Assembly (NCBI GenBank): GCA_009692065.1
Contig: SHZY01000005.1
Span: 18,780-82,779 of the forward strand
Direction: 5' to 3'
DNA from: Gemmataceae bacterium
GTDB taxonomy: Bacteria; Planctomycetota; Planctomycetia; Gemmatales; Gemmataceae
Length of the DNA: 64,000 bases
Positions 41,087 through 56,000 of the stretch are shown piece by piece. How positions within the stretch are numbered: the stretch's first letter is position 1; every line of letters starts with the position of its first letter. The notes under the pieces are model-generated. The model had not been told where the DNA came from, did not search any database, and saw nothing but the letters and a program-made list of their open reading frames with translations. The translations under genes were made by a program, and so were the position numbers.

Positions 41087-44000
41087 ATGGCTTCTTTCAA
41101 TCTCGCACGTTGGCTGAGGCTACTGCGTCGCTCACGCGTCAAAACCATCGAAAGATCGCCCCGAATTCGGCTGCATTTGGAGGAGCTGGAAAGCCGGCTT
41201 GCGCCAGCCAATTTCATCTGGACCGGCGGCAGCGGCCTCAACAGCAACTGGGGCACGGCCACGAACTGGCTCGACGGCGTGGCGCCGTCGGCGGTGGTGT
41301 CGGCGAGCGACCCGGCCGATCTCATATTCGGCAGTCAGGGAGCATCCAGTCTGAGCCCGGTTGACAACATCAGCAACCTCACCGTCAATTCGATCACGAT
41401 TTCCTCCAATAATTACGATCTCAAGCTCTTCGCCGGAACTCAGGCCATCAAGCTCGGAACCGCTGGTTCGGGCAGCGGCACCATCTCGGTCGCCGCCGGC
41501 ATCACCAGCGCAACGATCGAGTTCCCGATGGCGCTTTCCGCGCCGTCGGGCAGCCAGCAGTTCTTCAGTATCGGTTCCGGCTCGACGCTTACCCTGACGG
41601 CGACGGCCGCCCTGAGCGGAAACAGCGGATCCGAGTTGACCAAGCAGGGCACCGGCGTCCTGGAATTGAACGCTGACAGCAGCAACTTCCTCGGACCGAT
41701 CAATCTGGAGGCCAACGGCGGCACCATAAGCATTGGCCACAGCAACGCGCTGGGCCAAGGCAACGTGACCGTCGGCAGCAACTCTCAGATTGAGCTGGAC
41801 GCAGGCGCCACCAACCTCACCGTGGGCAACTCCCTGACCCTGTTCGGCCCAGGCAGGGTCGGCCATGGCAGTCTCTACAACCTCGACGGCAACAACAAGT
41901 GGATCGGCCCCGTGGTGATGGGGACCAACACCAACTTCGACGCCGCTCAGGGCACCAGCCTCGAACTTGCCGAAAAACTCACCGATTCATCCGCCCCCTT
42001 CAACGTGACCAAGATCGGCCCCGGCACCGTGATCTTCAGCCACGCCAACACCTATCGCGGCACCACCACGGTCAACGACGGCATCCTCACCATCCGGGAC
42101 GGCCAGGCCCTCGGCTCCATCCCCACCGCAGGCACCACGGTCAACGTCAACAACATCCTCGGCACCATCGGCACCTTGCGCCTGGAAGATCCGACCGATA
42201 TCGGCTTCACCGTCTTTGGCGTGCCGCTCACCCTCAACGGCACCGGCTTCGACGGCAACGGCGCGCTGAACAATTTCCAAGCCAACAACACCTGGACCGG
42301 CCCCATCACCCTGGGCAGTCCCTCACCGGCCGGCGTCGCTCCTCGGATTCGCGTCGATTCCTTCAACGCCATCGAGACCCGTCTTTTCCTCACCGGCGTG
42401 ATCGGCGATGTGACGCCTCCCACGGCGCCGTTTAACCTCACCAAGACCGGCACCGGCGACCTCGTTCTCGCGCCGACCAACTCCTCCGACGTCGGCACGG
42501 CCAACCTCTACCACGGAACCACCACCATCCAGGAAGGCACCATCACCTTGCGCGACTCGCAAGGCCTTGGCCCCGCCACCAAGACCGCGCTGACTACCGT
42601 TCAAAACGGCGCCTCCCTGAATCTCGAATCCAACGTAGGGCACGTTGACTCGATTACCAACACCGTCAATCGGCTCAATGTCTCGGCCCACATCAACATT
42701 GACGGCGACGGCTATAACGGCGCCGGCGCCTTGAACAGTGTGAGCGGCATCAATCGCTATACCGTCGCATTCGTCCAGTCGCCGGTCCAGGCCGCCGTCA
42801 CGGGCACGCCCGGAGGCAATTTGGTCAGCGGCACCACCTACTATTACGTCATCACCGCGATCGACAGCTATGGCGAATCGCTGGCGTCCAACGAGAAAAC
42901 CTTCACGGCGAATGGCACCGACAAGACCGCGGTTCTTTCGTGGTCACAGGTGGCCGGCGCCACGGGTTACAAAATCTACCGCAGCACGATTTCGGGCTCC
43001 TATAGTCCGGGGAATCACTTTGTCAAGAAGGTGGTCGGCGGCGCAACCTTGACCGCCAACGACACGAACCTGCCGGCGCCGACCGTCGGCTCGCCGCCGA
43101 AAGTGCTCCCGATCATCACCATCCGTCAAGCGGGCACCGGCGCCGCCATCGGCGTGGTTGCCGAGCCGTTCCAGACCCCCACCAACGATTATTTCACGAA
43201 CGATTACAGCCTTACCATCACCGGCGGCATCACCGATGTCGGCGCCAATCAAGACCAGCTCACGCTGTCCAAGGTCGGCAGCGGACATCTCATTCTTCCC
43301 AATGCCAATACATCGTTCTTCGGCCCAACCCGCATCAAGCAGGGCTGGATTACCATTCAGGATCCCAATGCGCTGGGGGGCCCCATCGTGGGCGTTCAGG
43401 AGGTCCAACCCCACGTGACGGTGGTTAACCCCGCGGCCTTGATGTTCAAGCCGTTCATTCCGGGAACGAGTTTCACCTTCTCCCACAACCTCGACCTCAC
43501 GGGCTTCGGCATTGACCATCCCTTCAGCCTCATCAACAAGCAGGGCGTGCTCGAAAACCTGGCGGGAATCAATACGGTCGTAGGAAACCTTAATCTCGGG
43601 GGTAAGGCAGGAATCGGCGTCGAAAAAGTCGAGCCGACCATCGCTAGCAATCTCACGCTGACCGGCGAGACCACGGGACGAGCCACAACGATCAATGTTG
43701 GCAGCAACGCCAATGGAAACAAAAACGAAGACGACAACGTCATCGACACCAGCAGCCTGGGCGGCACCCTCACGATTAACGCCGATGTGCTCGGACTCCC
43801 CGACGACGTCCGCGTTTACCTGGGCGATTTTGTGGCCAGTCCGGGCACCGCGATTCTTGTTTACGATTCGACCACGAACGGCGATTACACCAATCCCACG
43901 AGCAAAAATGCTGCCGTCGTCACCATGGTTTACAACACCACGACGGCCACAGCCACGGCCGTGGAATCCACGGGGACCGGCTGGAATCTCGGACCGACCG

Positions 44001-47000
44001 TCACGAACTATGCCGCCCTGCCAAGCACCTTCCTCACCATCGTGCTCAACCAAGGAGGAGCCAGGAACAATCGGACGCAGTGGAGCTATACGGCAACGTT
44101 CGTGCCGGACGGCAATGGCATCCTTGGCATCACGAAGCTCGGCTCGCAACGGCTCGAAATGCTCGGAGCAGGCATCTATCAGGGGAGCGTTAACGTTAAG
44201 GCAGGCGTCCTGCGCGTGAGGAACAACACCGCACTGGGGGCCGTGGACAACGCCACGACGGTCGAACCCGGCGCCGCCCTCGAACTCGCCCCGCAGGTCA
44301 GCGCGCTCAACGGCGGTCTGGACTCCGGGCTCTCCATCTGGAACAACCACCTCACCTTGAACGGCACCGGCAACAGCGCCTTCGGCGATGCGGCGCTCGT
44401 CGTCCTCTCCAAGGACGTCCTGTGGCACGGACCGCTGACCTTGAATTCCAACACCACCGTCAACTTCCAGAGCGCGCTGGCCAACAAGCCGGTCAATACC
44501 TTGAAGGCGACCTACCTCAATCCGATCACCGGCAACCCGACCCTCACCGGCACCACGCCGACAGTGGACGTTACCACCTCGACCCCCGGCGGCGGCGGCT
44601 TGAACGCCGCCCAGACCTTCACCTTCGGCGGCACGGTCACCGGCGGCACGTTCAAGCTGACGTACGACGACGGCATCGTGGCCCCCGTCACCGTCACCGT
44701 AACCTTCAGCACCAATCCGAACACGCTGATCCAGAACATCGCCAACGCCCTGAGCTTCATCCCCGCCCTGGCCGGCAACTTCGGCGTGGCACTCGTTAGC
44801 CCCATCATCGACGTTCATCCGAATTCACGCCTCATTGTGACGGGCGCCATTGACGACGCCAACAACCCCACGACCAACGGCACCGACCTGTTTGTCTCCG
44901 GCGGCGGCGAACTCGTGCTCGGCGGCGCCAACTCCACCTATCGCGGCACGACCTTTGTTCAGCAAGGTATATTGACCCTCCAGAGCGGCCAGGCCCTGGG
45001 CGGGACAGGCCTTACCGGCGTGCAGGAACTGGCCCTCTCGGGCGCGATTGCCGGCTCGACGCAGTTCACGCTCAGCTACGCCGGCGCGCCGACCCCGGTC
45101 ATCACCTATCAAGGCAACGCCTCCGACGCGGCCACGATTCAGACGCGCCTGCGAGCGCTGCCGACGATCGGCAACAACGTGTCGGTCATCCAGGCCAACC
45201 CCGGCGTCTTCCTGATCACCTTCACCGGCGGTCTGGCGACCACCACCACGCTGGTGCGCGCCCAGGTTACCGGCGGGTTCGGCATCGCGGCCGTCGGCAT
45301 GGATGGCGGCACTGTGGTGGCCAACAATTCACAGCTCCAACTGGAAGGCGGCATCACGGTCGGCGGCGAGCCGCTGGTCATTCAGGGCACGGGCAACAAC
45401 CTCGAAACAGCCGTGCAGACCTTCACGGTTGGCTCGGACACTGTCCAGCCGACCGGGACCTTCGCCCTCAACTTCAACGGCGCCGCGACGGGCACCGCCA
45501 ACCTGCCGTTCTACACCACGGCCGGCACGTTGCAGCAAGCCCTGCAGAACCTCACCACGATCAACGGCGTCGGCGGACAGGTCAACGTCCACCTCCTCAG
45601 CTATTACGCCGGCGCCAATGAGACCCAGCAAATCAACTTCACCGACTACGTGAATGGCGAAACCTACCAGTTGTACTTTGATCCCGCCAACGGCCCGGCC
45701 ACGCTGGGCTACAACCTGACGTTCCCGATCTTTTACCAGGGCAATCCATTCCTGGAAGTGGCCAACATCGTCGCGGCGCTCCAAGGCCTGCCGACGATCG
45801 GCGCCGCCGGCATTGCCGGCTCCATCGGCTTCGGCGCCGTGGGCACCTTGCTCGGGGGCGACGAGTTCGCCGGTTTTTCCTTCCTGGGCGGACTCGCGGA
45901 CCAGCCCTTGCCGTTGGTCCAGGCGTCCGTCGTCAACAGCGCCATCGGCTCGGTCGGCGTCAGCAGGATCAAGGCCGGCGAGATCGGCTCCAAAACCTAC
46001 AGCGTCGAGTTCCAGGGCAGCTTTGCCGCACTCCCGCAACCCGAACTGACGATCACCGCCGTCGCCGGCAGTACGAACGTCACCACTCCCACCACCACGA
46101 TCGTCGGCGGCTCGCAAAACGCGACCCCGACTCAGTGGTTCTCCCTGGGCCCGACACCGATTACCAGCGCCACCGTTTTCAACGGCGGCGGCGTCACGCA
46201 ACCGAGCTCAGGCCGCGTGACCGGCATCGATGTGCAGCAGTCCTTTGCCGACGACATCTACATCTCGACGGCCGGCGGCGGGTACTGGAAGACCATCGAC
46301 GGCGGCGTGCACTGGACGCCCATGTTCGACAACGTCGGCGGCGCCGTCACCTTCGGCGGCGCGGTCACCATCGCCCAGAACACGCCCAACCTTATCTATT
46401 ATGGCGGCGGCGAAGGCAACTCCTCGAGCGACTCCTACTATGGCTCCGGCGTCTATCTGAACGGCGTCTTGCTGACAAACCTCGACGGCTCGAACCCGCT
46501 CGATGGCCGGGCAATCAACCGGATCGTAGTCGACCCTACCAACACGCTCAAGATCTGGGTCGCCGTCGACGATGAGTCCGTCACCAACGGCCTCGCCGAC
46601 AACGCCGGCATCTGGCGCTACGACGCCTCCCTCGATCCCGCCTGGGTCAACACCACCGCCGCCGCCGGCTTGCCCAGCAGCAACACGAACTACTCCGACC
46701 TCGTCTACGATAAAGTCAACGACATCCTGTACGCCGGGCTCGGCAACGCCTTTGGGGCCGCCAGCAACGACATCATCGTGAGCACCAACGGCGGCGCGTC
46801 CTGGACCAAGGCCAACATTGACACCATCGTCGGCGCCACCATAGGCAACATCAAGCTCACGGTCGCCGGGCCCAATATCGCCTATGCCTCGATCGCGGAT
46901 GCCGTTGCACAGAATGTCCTCGCTGTCGTGCAAACCACCGACGGCGGCACGACCTGGACTGCCGTGGCCGACTACTACGGTGCCAACGGCAACCTGGCGG

Positions 47001-50000
47001 GCGATTACCTCGAACCGCAAGGTTGGTACGATAATGCCATCGTTGCCCGGACCATCGGCGGCAACGACCATGTGTTCGTCGGCGGCGTGGACCAGGGTTT
47101 TGGCACGTTCTTTGTGCAGTGGTCCGCCGATGCCGGCGCCACCTGGATCGACATCTCCCAGGACACCGCAACCGGCATGGGGCCGCACACCGATGTGCAC
47201 GGCATGGTGCTCGACGCCAACAACAACCTCCTGGTGGCCACCGACGGCGGCGTCTGGCGCGCCACGCTCGACTACACCGCGGGCACGCTCACCAAGTGGG
47301 ACAATCTCAACGGCGACTTGTCCACAGTCCAGATGAACGGCGTCTCGGTCCAGCCCGGCGCCACCGGCGTCATCCTCGGCGGCGCCCAGGACAACGGCAC
47401 GTTCCGCTTCACCGGGGCCTCGCTGGGCTGGAAACAAGTCGATCAGGGGGACGGCGGCGGCGTCCGCTTCGTGCCTACTCAGAACAACGTCGCTTACCAC
47501 GTCCTGAACGGCCGAATCCAACAATCCCTCGACGGCGGCCTGACCTGGAACTTCCGCGTCTTTGGCTCCGCCTCGTTGTACTTCCCGTTCTCGGTCGATC
47601 CGCTCGATCCCAACCGCCTCGTTTTGGGCGGCGACTCGCTGCAAGAATCTCTCGACCAGGCTGCCAGCTTCAATACGTTGCCCGATCCGGTCACCAGCGT
47701 TTTTGGCAACTCGATCAACTCGCTGGCGCTCGCCCAGTACCAAGGAAAGTTCCAGCCCGACCCGGCGTTCCCCACGCTCACCGACGTCGGCGCCAACACC
47801 TACGTGCCGGACACGATCTACATCGCCAACAACAAGAAGCTGTATGTGACGAAAGTCCACGCCACCGCCAACACCTGGTCCCCCAACCGGGCGCCGAGCG
47901 CTTTGATGGCGGCCAACACGACCATCGAGAACCTCGAGGTCGATCCGACGGACAGCAACATCGTCTACGTCGTGGTCAACGGGCGCATCGGCACGGATGA
48001 CCAGCAACGCGTTTTCGTCAGCCCCGACGGCGGCCAGAACTGGACCGACATCAGCGCCGGCCTGCCCGACCTGCCGGCCTGGAAGTTGGTCATCGATCCT
48101 CGCACCAACGACCTCTACCTCGGCACCGACATCGGCGTTTACGGCACGGCCATCTCGTTTGCCACCGGTACCCCGGTCATAACCGGCTGGCAGAAATACG
48201 GCGTCGGCCTGCCCAATGTCCAGGTCAAAGACCTGGAGATCGACACCGTCGCCAATACGGTCACCATTGGAACCTATGGCCGCGGTGCGTGGCAGTTCTA
48301 CCTGAATGACAACACGCTGCCGACGGCGCCTGCCAACCCCGGCGCCCTGCGTTCTATCAGCGGCAACAACAGTTGGACAGGCCCGATCACTCTGGTCGGC
48401 CCGACCACCTTCAGCGCCAACGGCAGCCAGGCGCTGCAAAACGGCCTGTCGGCATCCTCGCTCAACATTCTCGGCAGTATCAGCGATGGGGCGGCCACCA
48501 ACGCCTATACGCTCACCAAGATCGGCGGCGGCGACATCCTGTTATCCGGCACCAACACCTACGCCGGCGTAACCGATATCCGCGAGGGCAACCTCGACGT
48601 CCGCAACGCCAATGCTCTGGGCGGAGCTACCATCACGGGCGTGCAAGCGCTAACTCTCGTGACGCCGACCGCGCCGACGCAGCACACTCCGACGCTGGTC
48701 GATAACGCCGGCCTGAATCCTCAGAACAAGACCTACTACTACCAGGTCACCGCGCTCAGCGCCACGGGCGAATCGATCGCCACGAACGAGATGAGCATCA
48801 CGACGACTCTTCTCAACCAGGCGATCAGGGTCTCCTGGACCCCGGTTACGGGCGCGATCGGCTACAACGTTTACCGCTTCACCGCCCCGGCACCCTATGT
48901 GTCGCCGGCTTTGCTCATCTCCATCCCCTTCGGCGCGACCTCGAGTTACCTCGACGACGGCAGCATCATCGCCCTCTCGAACGGCGTTCCCCCCGTCATG
49001 CAGTTCGACCTCATGTTCGGCACCGGCGCCGGCTCGCAAACGGGCGCCCTCACCTACACCGGCACGGCCGCGGATGCGGGCGCCATCCAGGCCTCGCTGA
49101 ACGGCTTGACCACCATCGGCGGCGCCGCTGCCTCCGTCAGCGTGATCCGGACCGGCCCCGGCTTGTTCTTGATCACCTTCGCCGGCAGCCTCGCGAGCAC
49201 GACTACGCCGATTCTTCCGGTCGTCACCAGCCAGCCTGGGTCGGCCTCCGTCACCCCCGGCGGCGGCACCATAGTTCAGTACGGCGCCGCACTCGAATTG
49301 GAATCCAACCTCAACCTCGAGCCGGTCACGCTCAACGGCGACGGCGTCAAGCCCAACTACGGCGGGCATTTCACCGGCGCCATGCGCAGCCTGAGCAACA
49401 CCAACACCTATACTGGCACCGTCACGCTCAACACCAACGCGACCATCGGCGTGGAGTCCGGCAGCGTCCTCACCTTCGCGCGCAACGCCGCCAATCCCAA
49501 CCCCAACGGCATCACCGACAATGGCGTCGGCTACAGCCTCAACAAGGAGCAGGAGGGGACGTTTATCCTGCAGACCCCCGACAGCTACGGCAGCGCGACA
49601 GCGGGTACGACCGTCGATCAGGGCATCTTGAACATCCAGCACTCCGCAGCGCTCGGCGTGCCGGGCACCACGACCACCGTTCGTGATGGCAGCCAACTTC
49701 AGATTCAGCGCAGCACGGTCAGCAGGCCGACTCAAAACGCCCCGTCGCTGCAAGCCGGCGGCGCGCTGGCCGTTGGCACCACCTATTATTACGTCATCAC
49801 GGCGATTACCCCCTCCGGCGAATCGGTGCCCAGCAACGAGCAGAGCCGCACCCCGACGGCCGGCAACCGCACCGTCGGCCTTTCCTGGAATGCAGTAGTC
49901 GGCGCCACCGGTTACAGGGTTTTCCGCTCGACCACGCCCGACGTGTACACGGACGCCCTCTTGACCACCATCAATACCGGCGCGACGACAACGTTCACCG

Positions 50001-53000
50001 ACGCCGGCGCCGCCGTTGGGGCCGGCACCCCGGTCGGTCCGGCTCCGGTGAATGTGACCTCCGAGAACCTGGTGCTGTCCGGCACCGGCATCGCGGGGAC
50101 CGGCGCGTTTTTGAATGTCGACGGCAACAATAGCTGGGGCAGCGCGGCAAACACTCTCACGCTGACCTCCGTACCGGCCTTTGCGCCCAACACCACGCCG
50201 CTCGGCACCGTGTCCTTCGGCGTCGCCAAGCCCACTGACACACTCACCATCGGCAGCCAGGTCGTCGAGCAGACTCTGACAACGCTGCCCGCGCCGGACG
50301 GTCCGCTGTCCACCGGCCTCACCAAGGTCGGCGCCGGCCGGTTGACGCTTGCACGTGACAACACCTACAGCGGCACGACCTACGTCAATGCCGGCATTCT
50401 GCGCATCCAATCCTCGGGCTCTCTCGGCATCAACGCCGCCAGCGATGTCCAGCGCATCACCGTCTTCGGCAACCTCGCGAGCGACAAGTTCACACTGACG
50501 TTTAACGGCCAATCAACCGGCCAGTTGCTCTACAACGTGCCCCCCACCGGCGGCGTGACTACGACCGACAGCCTGCTGAACGCCCTGGAAAATCTGACGA
50601 CGATCGGCGCGGGCAACGTCACTGTAAGTCAAGCGACGATCACCCTCGCGACTCCGAGCGGCGCCCAGACCGGCTATATCTATACGGTCACGTTCGCCGC
50701 CACTTTCTTGAATTCGCAGGGCGGCATGGGTCAGCCTTTGTTCACGGCAACGCCCTTCGGCGCCACCAACCTCTCGGTGAACCGAGTCGCCGACGGCGGC
50801 ATCGGCGCCTGGGTCAAAGCCGGGGCGGCACTCGAGTTGGACGGCGATCCTCTCGGTACCGCCAGTAGCATCAGCATTCCTGCCGCCGAACGCCTCCTGC
50901 TCGAGGGCACCACGGGCGTCGGCGGGACCGGTGGTCTGCGCAACATCAGCGGCAACAATATCTGGGGCGGTCCGGTCACGCTCGACACCAGCGCGGGTAT
51001 CACGACCGATAGCATCGGCGCCGATGCCGGCACCATGCTCACCATCGTCGGCGTCGTCCAGGACCCGATCGCGAACCTGCTCCCGAGCCCGATCCCGCCT
51101 GCCGACCTCACCAAAGTCGGCGCCGGCACTTTGATCTTCCCCACTGCCAACTCCTACACCGGCAACACGTTCATCAACGAAGGCGCGCTGAACATTCGGG
51201 ATGACCAAGCGCTCGGCGTCAATACGTCGGCAGTACAAACGCTCGCGGTCAACGGCACCAGCAGCACGTTCACGCTGACGTTCAAGACCCAGACCACCGG
51301 CAGCCTCAACGTCGGCCTGCCCGCCTCCGGCGGCGTCGGCCCGACCGCCAGCTTGCAGAATGCCCTGAACGCTCTGTCGTCGATCAATGCCGGCGGCGGC
51401 TCGGTCGTGGTGACCCAACTTGGCAACGTCTACAGCGTGTACTTCAATGGCCCCCCGCTCGCCATGACCGCCCAACCGTTGCTGGTCGCCACGGTCGCGC
51501 CGGGCTTCGGCACGACGGTCGATATCGCCCCCGCCATGCTCGGCGCGGAAAGCGACACCGTGGTCGCGGCCGGCGCCAGCCTGCAACTCCAGCACGACGC
51601 CGCGCTCGTCGAATCCTCCGGCAAGCCGCTGTTCCTGAACGGACAGGGGCTCGGCCAGAACGGCGCGCTCGACAGCGTCGCCGGCAGCAACAGCATCGCG
51701 CCGACGACGCCGATTGCCCTGCAAAGCGCCGCCTCGATCGGCGCCGAAGCCTCGGCTTTGCTCTCCATCACCCAGGGCATCACCGACCTGAGCCAAACGC
51801 AGACCCTGACGTTCCCCGTCGGCACGGTTGGCTACACGCTCAGCTTCGACGGCTTGACCACGATCTCGCAGAACTTCAGCGGCTCGTCGGCCACCAATAT
51901 CACGACCATCCGAAACGTCCTCAATGGCCTCGCTACCATCCAGCTCCAGGGCGGCAGCGTCACCGTGGCCTTCGTCGGCAGCACGACCTACACCATCACC
52001 TTCGGCGGCCGCATGGTCGGGACCAATTGGCCCGCCATCGTCGGAACGCGCATCTCCAACGGCGCAATCTTCACCGCCACCACCGCGATGAATTCGAACG
52101 GTTTCGGCATGACCAAGTACGGCCCCGGCGCCGCCGACTTCACGGGAACGGCTCCCAATCTCTACACCGGAATGACCAATGTCGTTGCCGGCACCCTGCT
52201 CCTGAGCAAACCGGACGGCGTCAACTCCATTGCCGGCGATCTTACCGTTGGCAACATCGGCATCGCCGAAGTGCAAACGGTGACCATCACCGGAACCTCG
52301 GGCACTTTCGCGTTGACCTTCAACGGCCAGACAACCGGCGACCTCGCCTTCAACGTGCCGGCCTCGGGCGGCGTTACCGCGACCGCCAGCATGCAAAATG
52401 CGCTCACTGCCGTCGCCTCCATCGGCGGCGTCGGCGGCACGGCCACCGTAACCAAGTTGGGCAATGTCTACACCGTCACCTTCGGCGGCACGCTCCTCGG
52501 CGCCGACTTGCCGACGCTCGGCGTGAGCGGGTCCGCGGCAGGGTCCGCCGCCACCGTCACGAACGGCGGCCGCTTCAGCCCTGCCGGCAGCGCCATCGCG
52601 TGGTTGCAGAACCCCAACCAGATCGTCAACACCTCCAACGTGCTGGTCAACGGCGACGGCCTGCTCGACCTCAATGGCAACACCGAAACCTTCGGCCCCA
52701 CGCTCCGCATCGTGGACGGCCAGGTCAAGACCGGCGACGCATCGCTCGTTCTGCTCAACGGCAACAGCCTCAACATGACCGGCGGCACCATCACCAACAC
52801 GCACACTGCCGCGCCGGGCGGAATCGATTTGCGCGGCGGCATCACGGCCATCTCCACTGCCACCGAGCCGGCAACTATTCGCGGCGCCGGCAATGTCAAT
52901 TTGGCTAACAGCACGCGGACCTTCACGGTCAACGACGGCCCCAATGGCAGCGACCTCATTATCCTGTCCGACGTTGCCGACCTGAGCGGCAACATCAACA

Positions 53001-56000
53001 CCGGTATCACCAAGGCCGGCGCTGGCCGACTCGAACTGGGCGCCGCCAACGACTACCTCGGCACGGCCATCCTCAACGCCGGCGATGTCCAGGTCGATAG
53101 CGTCGAGAACGTCACCTTGAGCGGGTTTGTCGCAGGCAACAAGTTCAGGCTGATCCTCAACGGCAACCAGACTAATTTGATCGACTACACGGGCGTCGCC
53201 GCCACCGACGCGGCCGCCATCCAGGCCGCCTTGAACACCGTGCTGGCTTCGCTCGGCGCATTCGGCGCCGCCACGGTCGAGCCGATCGCGACCGACAGTT
53301 TCCGAGTCCTCTTCGGCAGCACACTCACGGGCATCGATGTGGAGCCGATGACTGGCTCAGGCCCCGGAACCTTTAACATCGCCCGCGTGCGTACGATCCG
53401 CAGCGTCTTGCTGAGCGGCGGCAGCGTCAGCGGCACGGGCACGGTTCAGACCATCTCGATGGCCAGCACCGGCACCGTCAATCCAGGCGACAACGGGCGA
53501 CCCGTCGGCGTGGGCATTCTGCACACCACCGGCAACGTTACGTGGAACAGCAACACCACCTTCCATGTCGGTCTGCGCAATACCAATCCCGGATCCCCCC
53601 CGGTTGCAGGCATTGACAACGACCAGCTGGAGGTCGGCGGAAACCTCATCCTCGGCAACGGCGCGGGTTCCGGCGCCCAGAACGCTCTGCTCACCGGTTC
53701 GCCTGGCGCGGGCATTCAGATCGGCGACCAGTTCACCATTATTCGGGCAACTGGCACCATTACCGGCTTGTTCGATGGCTTCATCGGCGCCACCCGCGCT
53801 CCCATCAACGATGGCGGCGTGGTCTTCTTGAATGGCCAGAAGTACACGGTCAATTACTTCGCTCAGAGCGTCGTGCTCACGCGGCAACTGGCGATCTTCA
53901 GCTCTTTCACCATGACGGCAGACCACAACGCGTCGGTTTACGGCCAGGAAGTCACCTACACTGTGACCGCAGTGCCGGAACCTGGCGCGTCGCTCAGCAC
54001 GGCCGCTCCAGCCGTTAACTTCATTCTCGACACCCCGCTCTATACCCAGACCGTCGCCATTGACAAGACCACCGGAGTCGCGACCTTCACGCCGCAGGCG
54101 CATTTCAACCTGCTCTGGGTGCCTGGCGTTGATCATACGGTCTCCGCCGTGTTCTCCGATGCGAACAACGTCTTCGCCACGGCCAATTCGACGCCGAACG
54201 CCATCATTCAGAAGGTCAATCTGAATACGGTGAGGAGCATCGCGATGTCGTCCAATCCGGTCGTCACCCCGACTACGCCGGTCTATGGGCAGGCGGTCAA
54301 TATCATCGCGTCGATCTCCACTGTGGTGACGCCCGATGTCGCCGGCGCCTCGAATCCGACGGGCAACACCAAGTTCATCGTCGATTCACTGCCTGCGCTG
54401 ACTTATTTCATCCCGATCAATCCGTACGCCGGTCCGCCGGCCACGCAGACGGCAACGCTGACACTGCCCGGCAACCTGCTGCTCAGCCCCGGTCCGCATA
54501 CCGTGACCTGCCAATACGTGGGCACTCCGAATGCTTATGGGGGCGACGGCAACTACGCGGCCAGCGTGGCGCCCGTGAGCTTTACGTTGACCATTCAGGC
54601 CGACAGCACCACCGTCAAGTTCCCGACCCAACCGACTACATCGAACCTGGGGCAAACCGCCACCTTCCAGGTCCAGGTAATTCCGGGCATCCCGGGTTCG
54701 ATCGGCGCACCGACAGGCTTCATCAACTTCTACGACGGCTCGACCTCCAACGCGCCCCTTAACAACAGCCCGATTCCGCACAACGGCGGCACGGTGAGCT
54801 TCAGCACCGCCAACTTGCTGCTGGGCGGCCACACCATCATCGCGACCTTCACGTCCACCAACGCAAACTACACAGGGAGCCAAAAGAACTACGGTTTCAC
54901 CGTCAATGCCGCGACCACGGCGACGGCCATCACGAACGTGGCGCCACCCAATCCGACGTATGGGCAAGCGGTGGTCTTCACGATGCAGGTGGCCCCGAGC
55001 CCGGCCATTGCCCCGGCCTTCGGCCTGCCGACCGGCACCATCACGCTGCACGACGTCTCGGCCGCCGGCCCCGTGCTCGGCACCGGAAACATAACCTCCA
55101 GCAACGGCCAGGCCACGGTCACCACGACCGCGTTTGGCCTGACCACTGGCAACCACAACCTCTTTGCCGTTTACTCGGGCAACGGACAGTTCGGCCCGAG
55201 CACCGGCACGCTCAGCCTGACGGTTGCCCAGGCAACCACCAGCGTCGGGCTTAGCGCCAACCCGGTGGGCGGCGCCACCTGGCAGCCCTCACAGCCGATC
55301 CAACTGACGGCCAACGTCACGGCGTCTGTCGGCAATGTGCCCACCGGCTCGGGCAGCGTCGTTACCTTCAAGGACGGAGCCGCCACGCTGGGGACTGCGC
55401 TCGTTGGCGCCGGCGGGGTCGCAACGCTTGCGTCCTTCCAGTCCAACACGCTGACGGCCGGCGCGCACAATTTCACCGCGACCTACACCGACGCGGCAGG
55501 CAACTACGCCACCAGCACCGGCACGCTCAACAATTACGCGATCACCAGCGCGCCCACCACGGTCACGTCCATCAGTGTGGATATCGCGAGCGGCACTGGC
55601 GTCTTTGGCCAGCCGATCGCCCTGACCGCAGCCATTACCTCGCCGGCCGGCGTGGTCAACGTCGGCATCGTTACCTTCGTCGATACCAGCAACGGCAACC
55701 TGATACTGGGCACTGCCAACGTTGCCGCCGGCACGGCCACGCTCAGCAACATCACCACCTTGACGGCGATTTCGCACAACATCAAGGCGACCTACACGAA
55801 CGCCGCCAACAATTATTTCCTCACCAGCTTCAACACTCTGAACGGATACCTCGTCAATCCGGCGGCGACCTCGATTACGAGCTTCACCAACACGCCGTCG
55901 ACGTCGGCCCTCAGTCAGTCAGTAGCGTTCTCTGTGACCGTGGTGTCCCAGAATTCGAGCACGGCCATTGTGAAGGAAGGGACGGTCCGCTTCACCGACA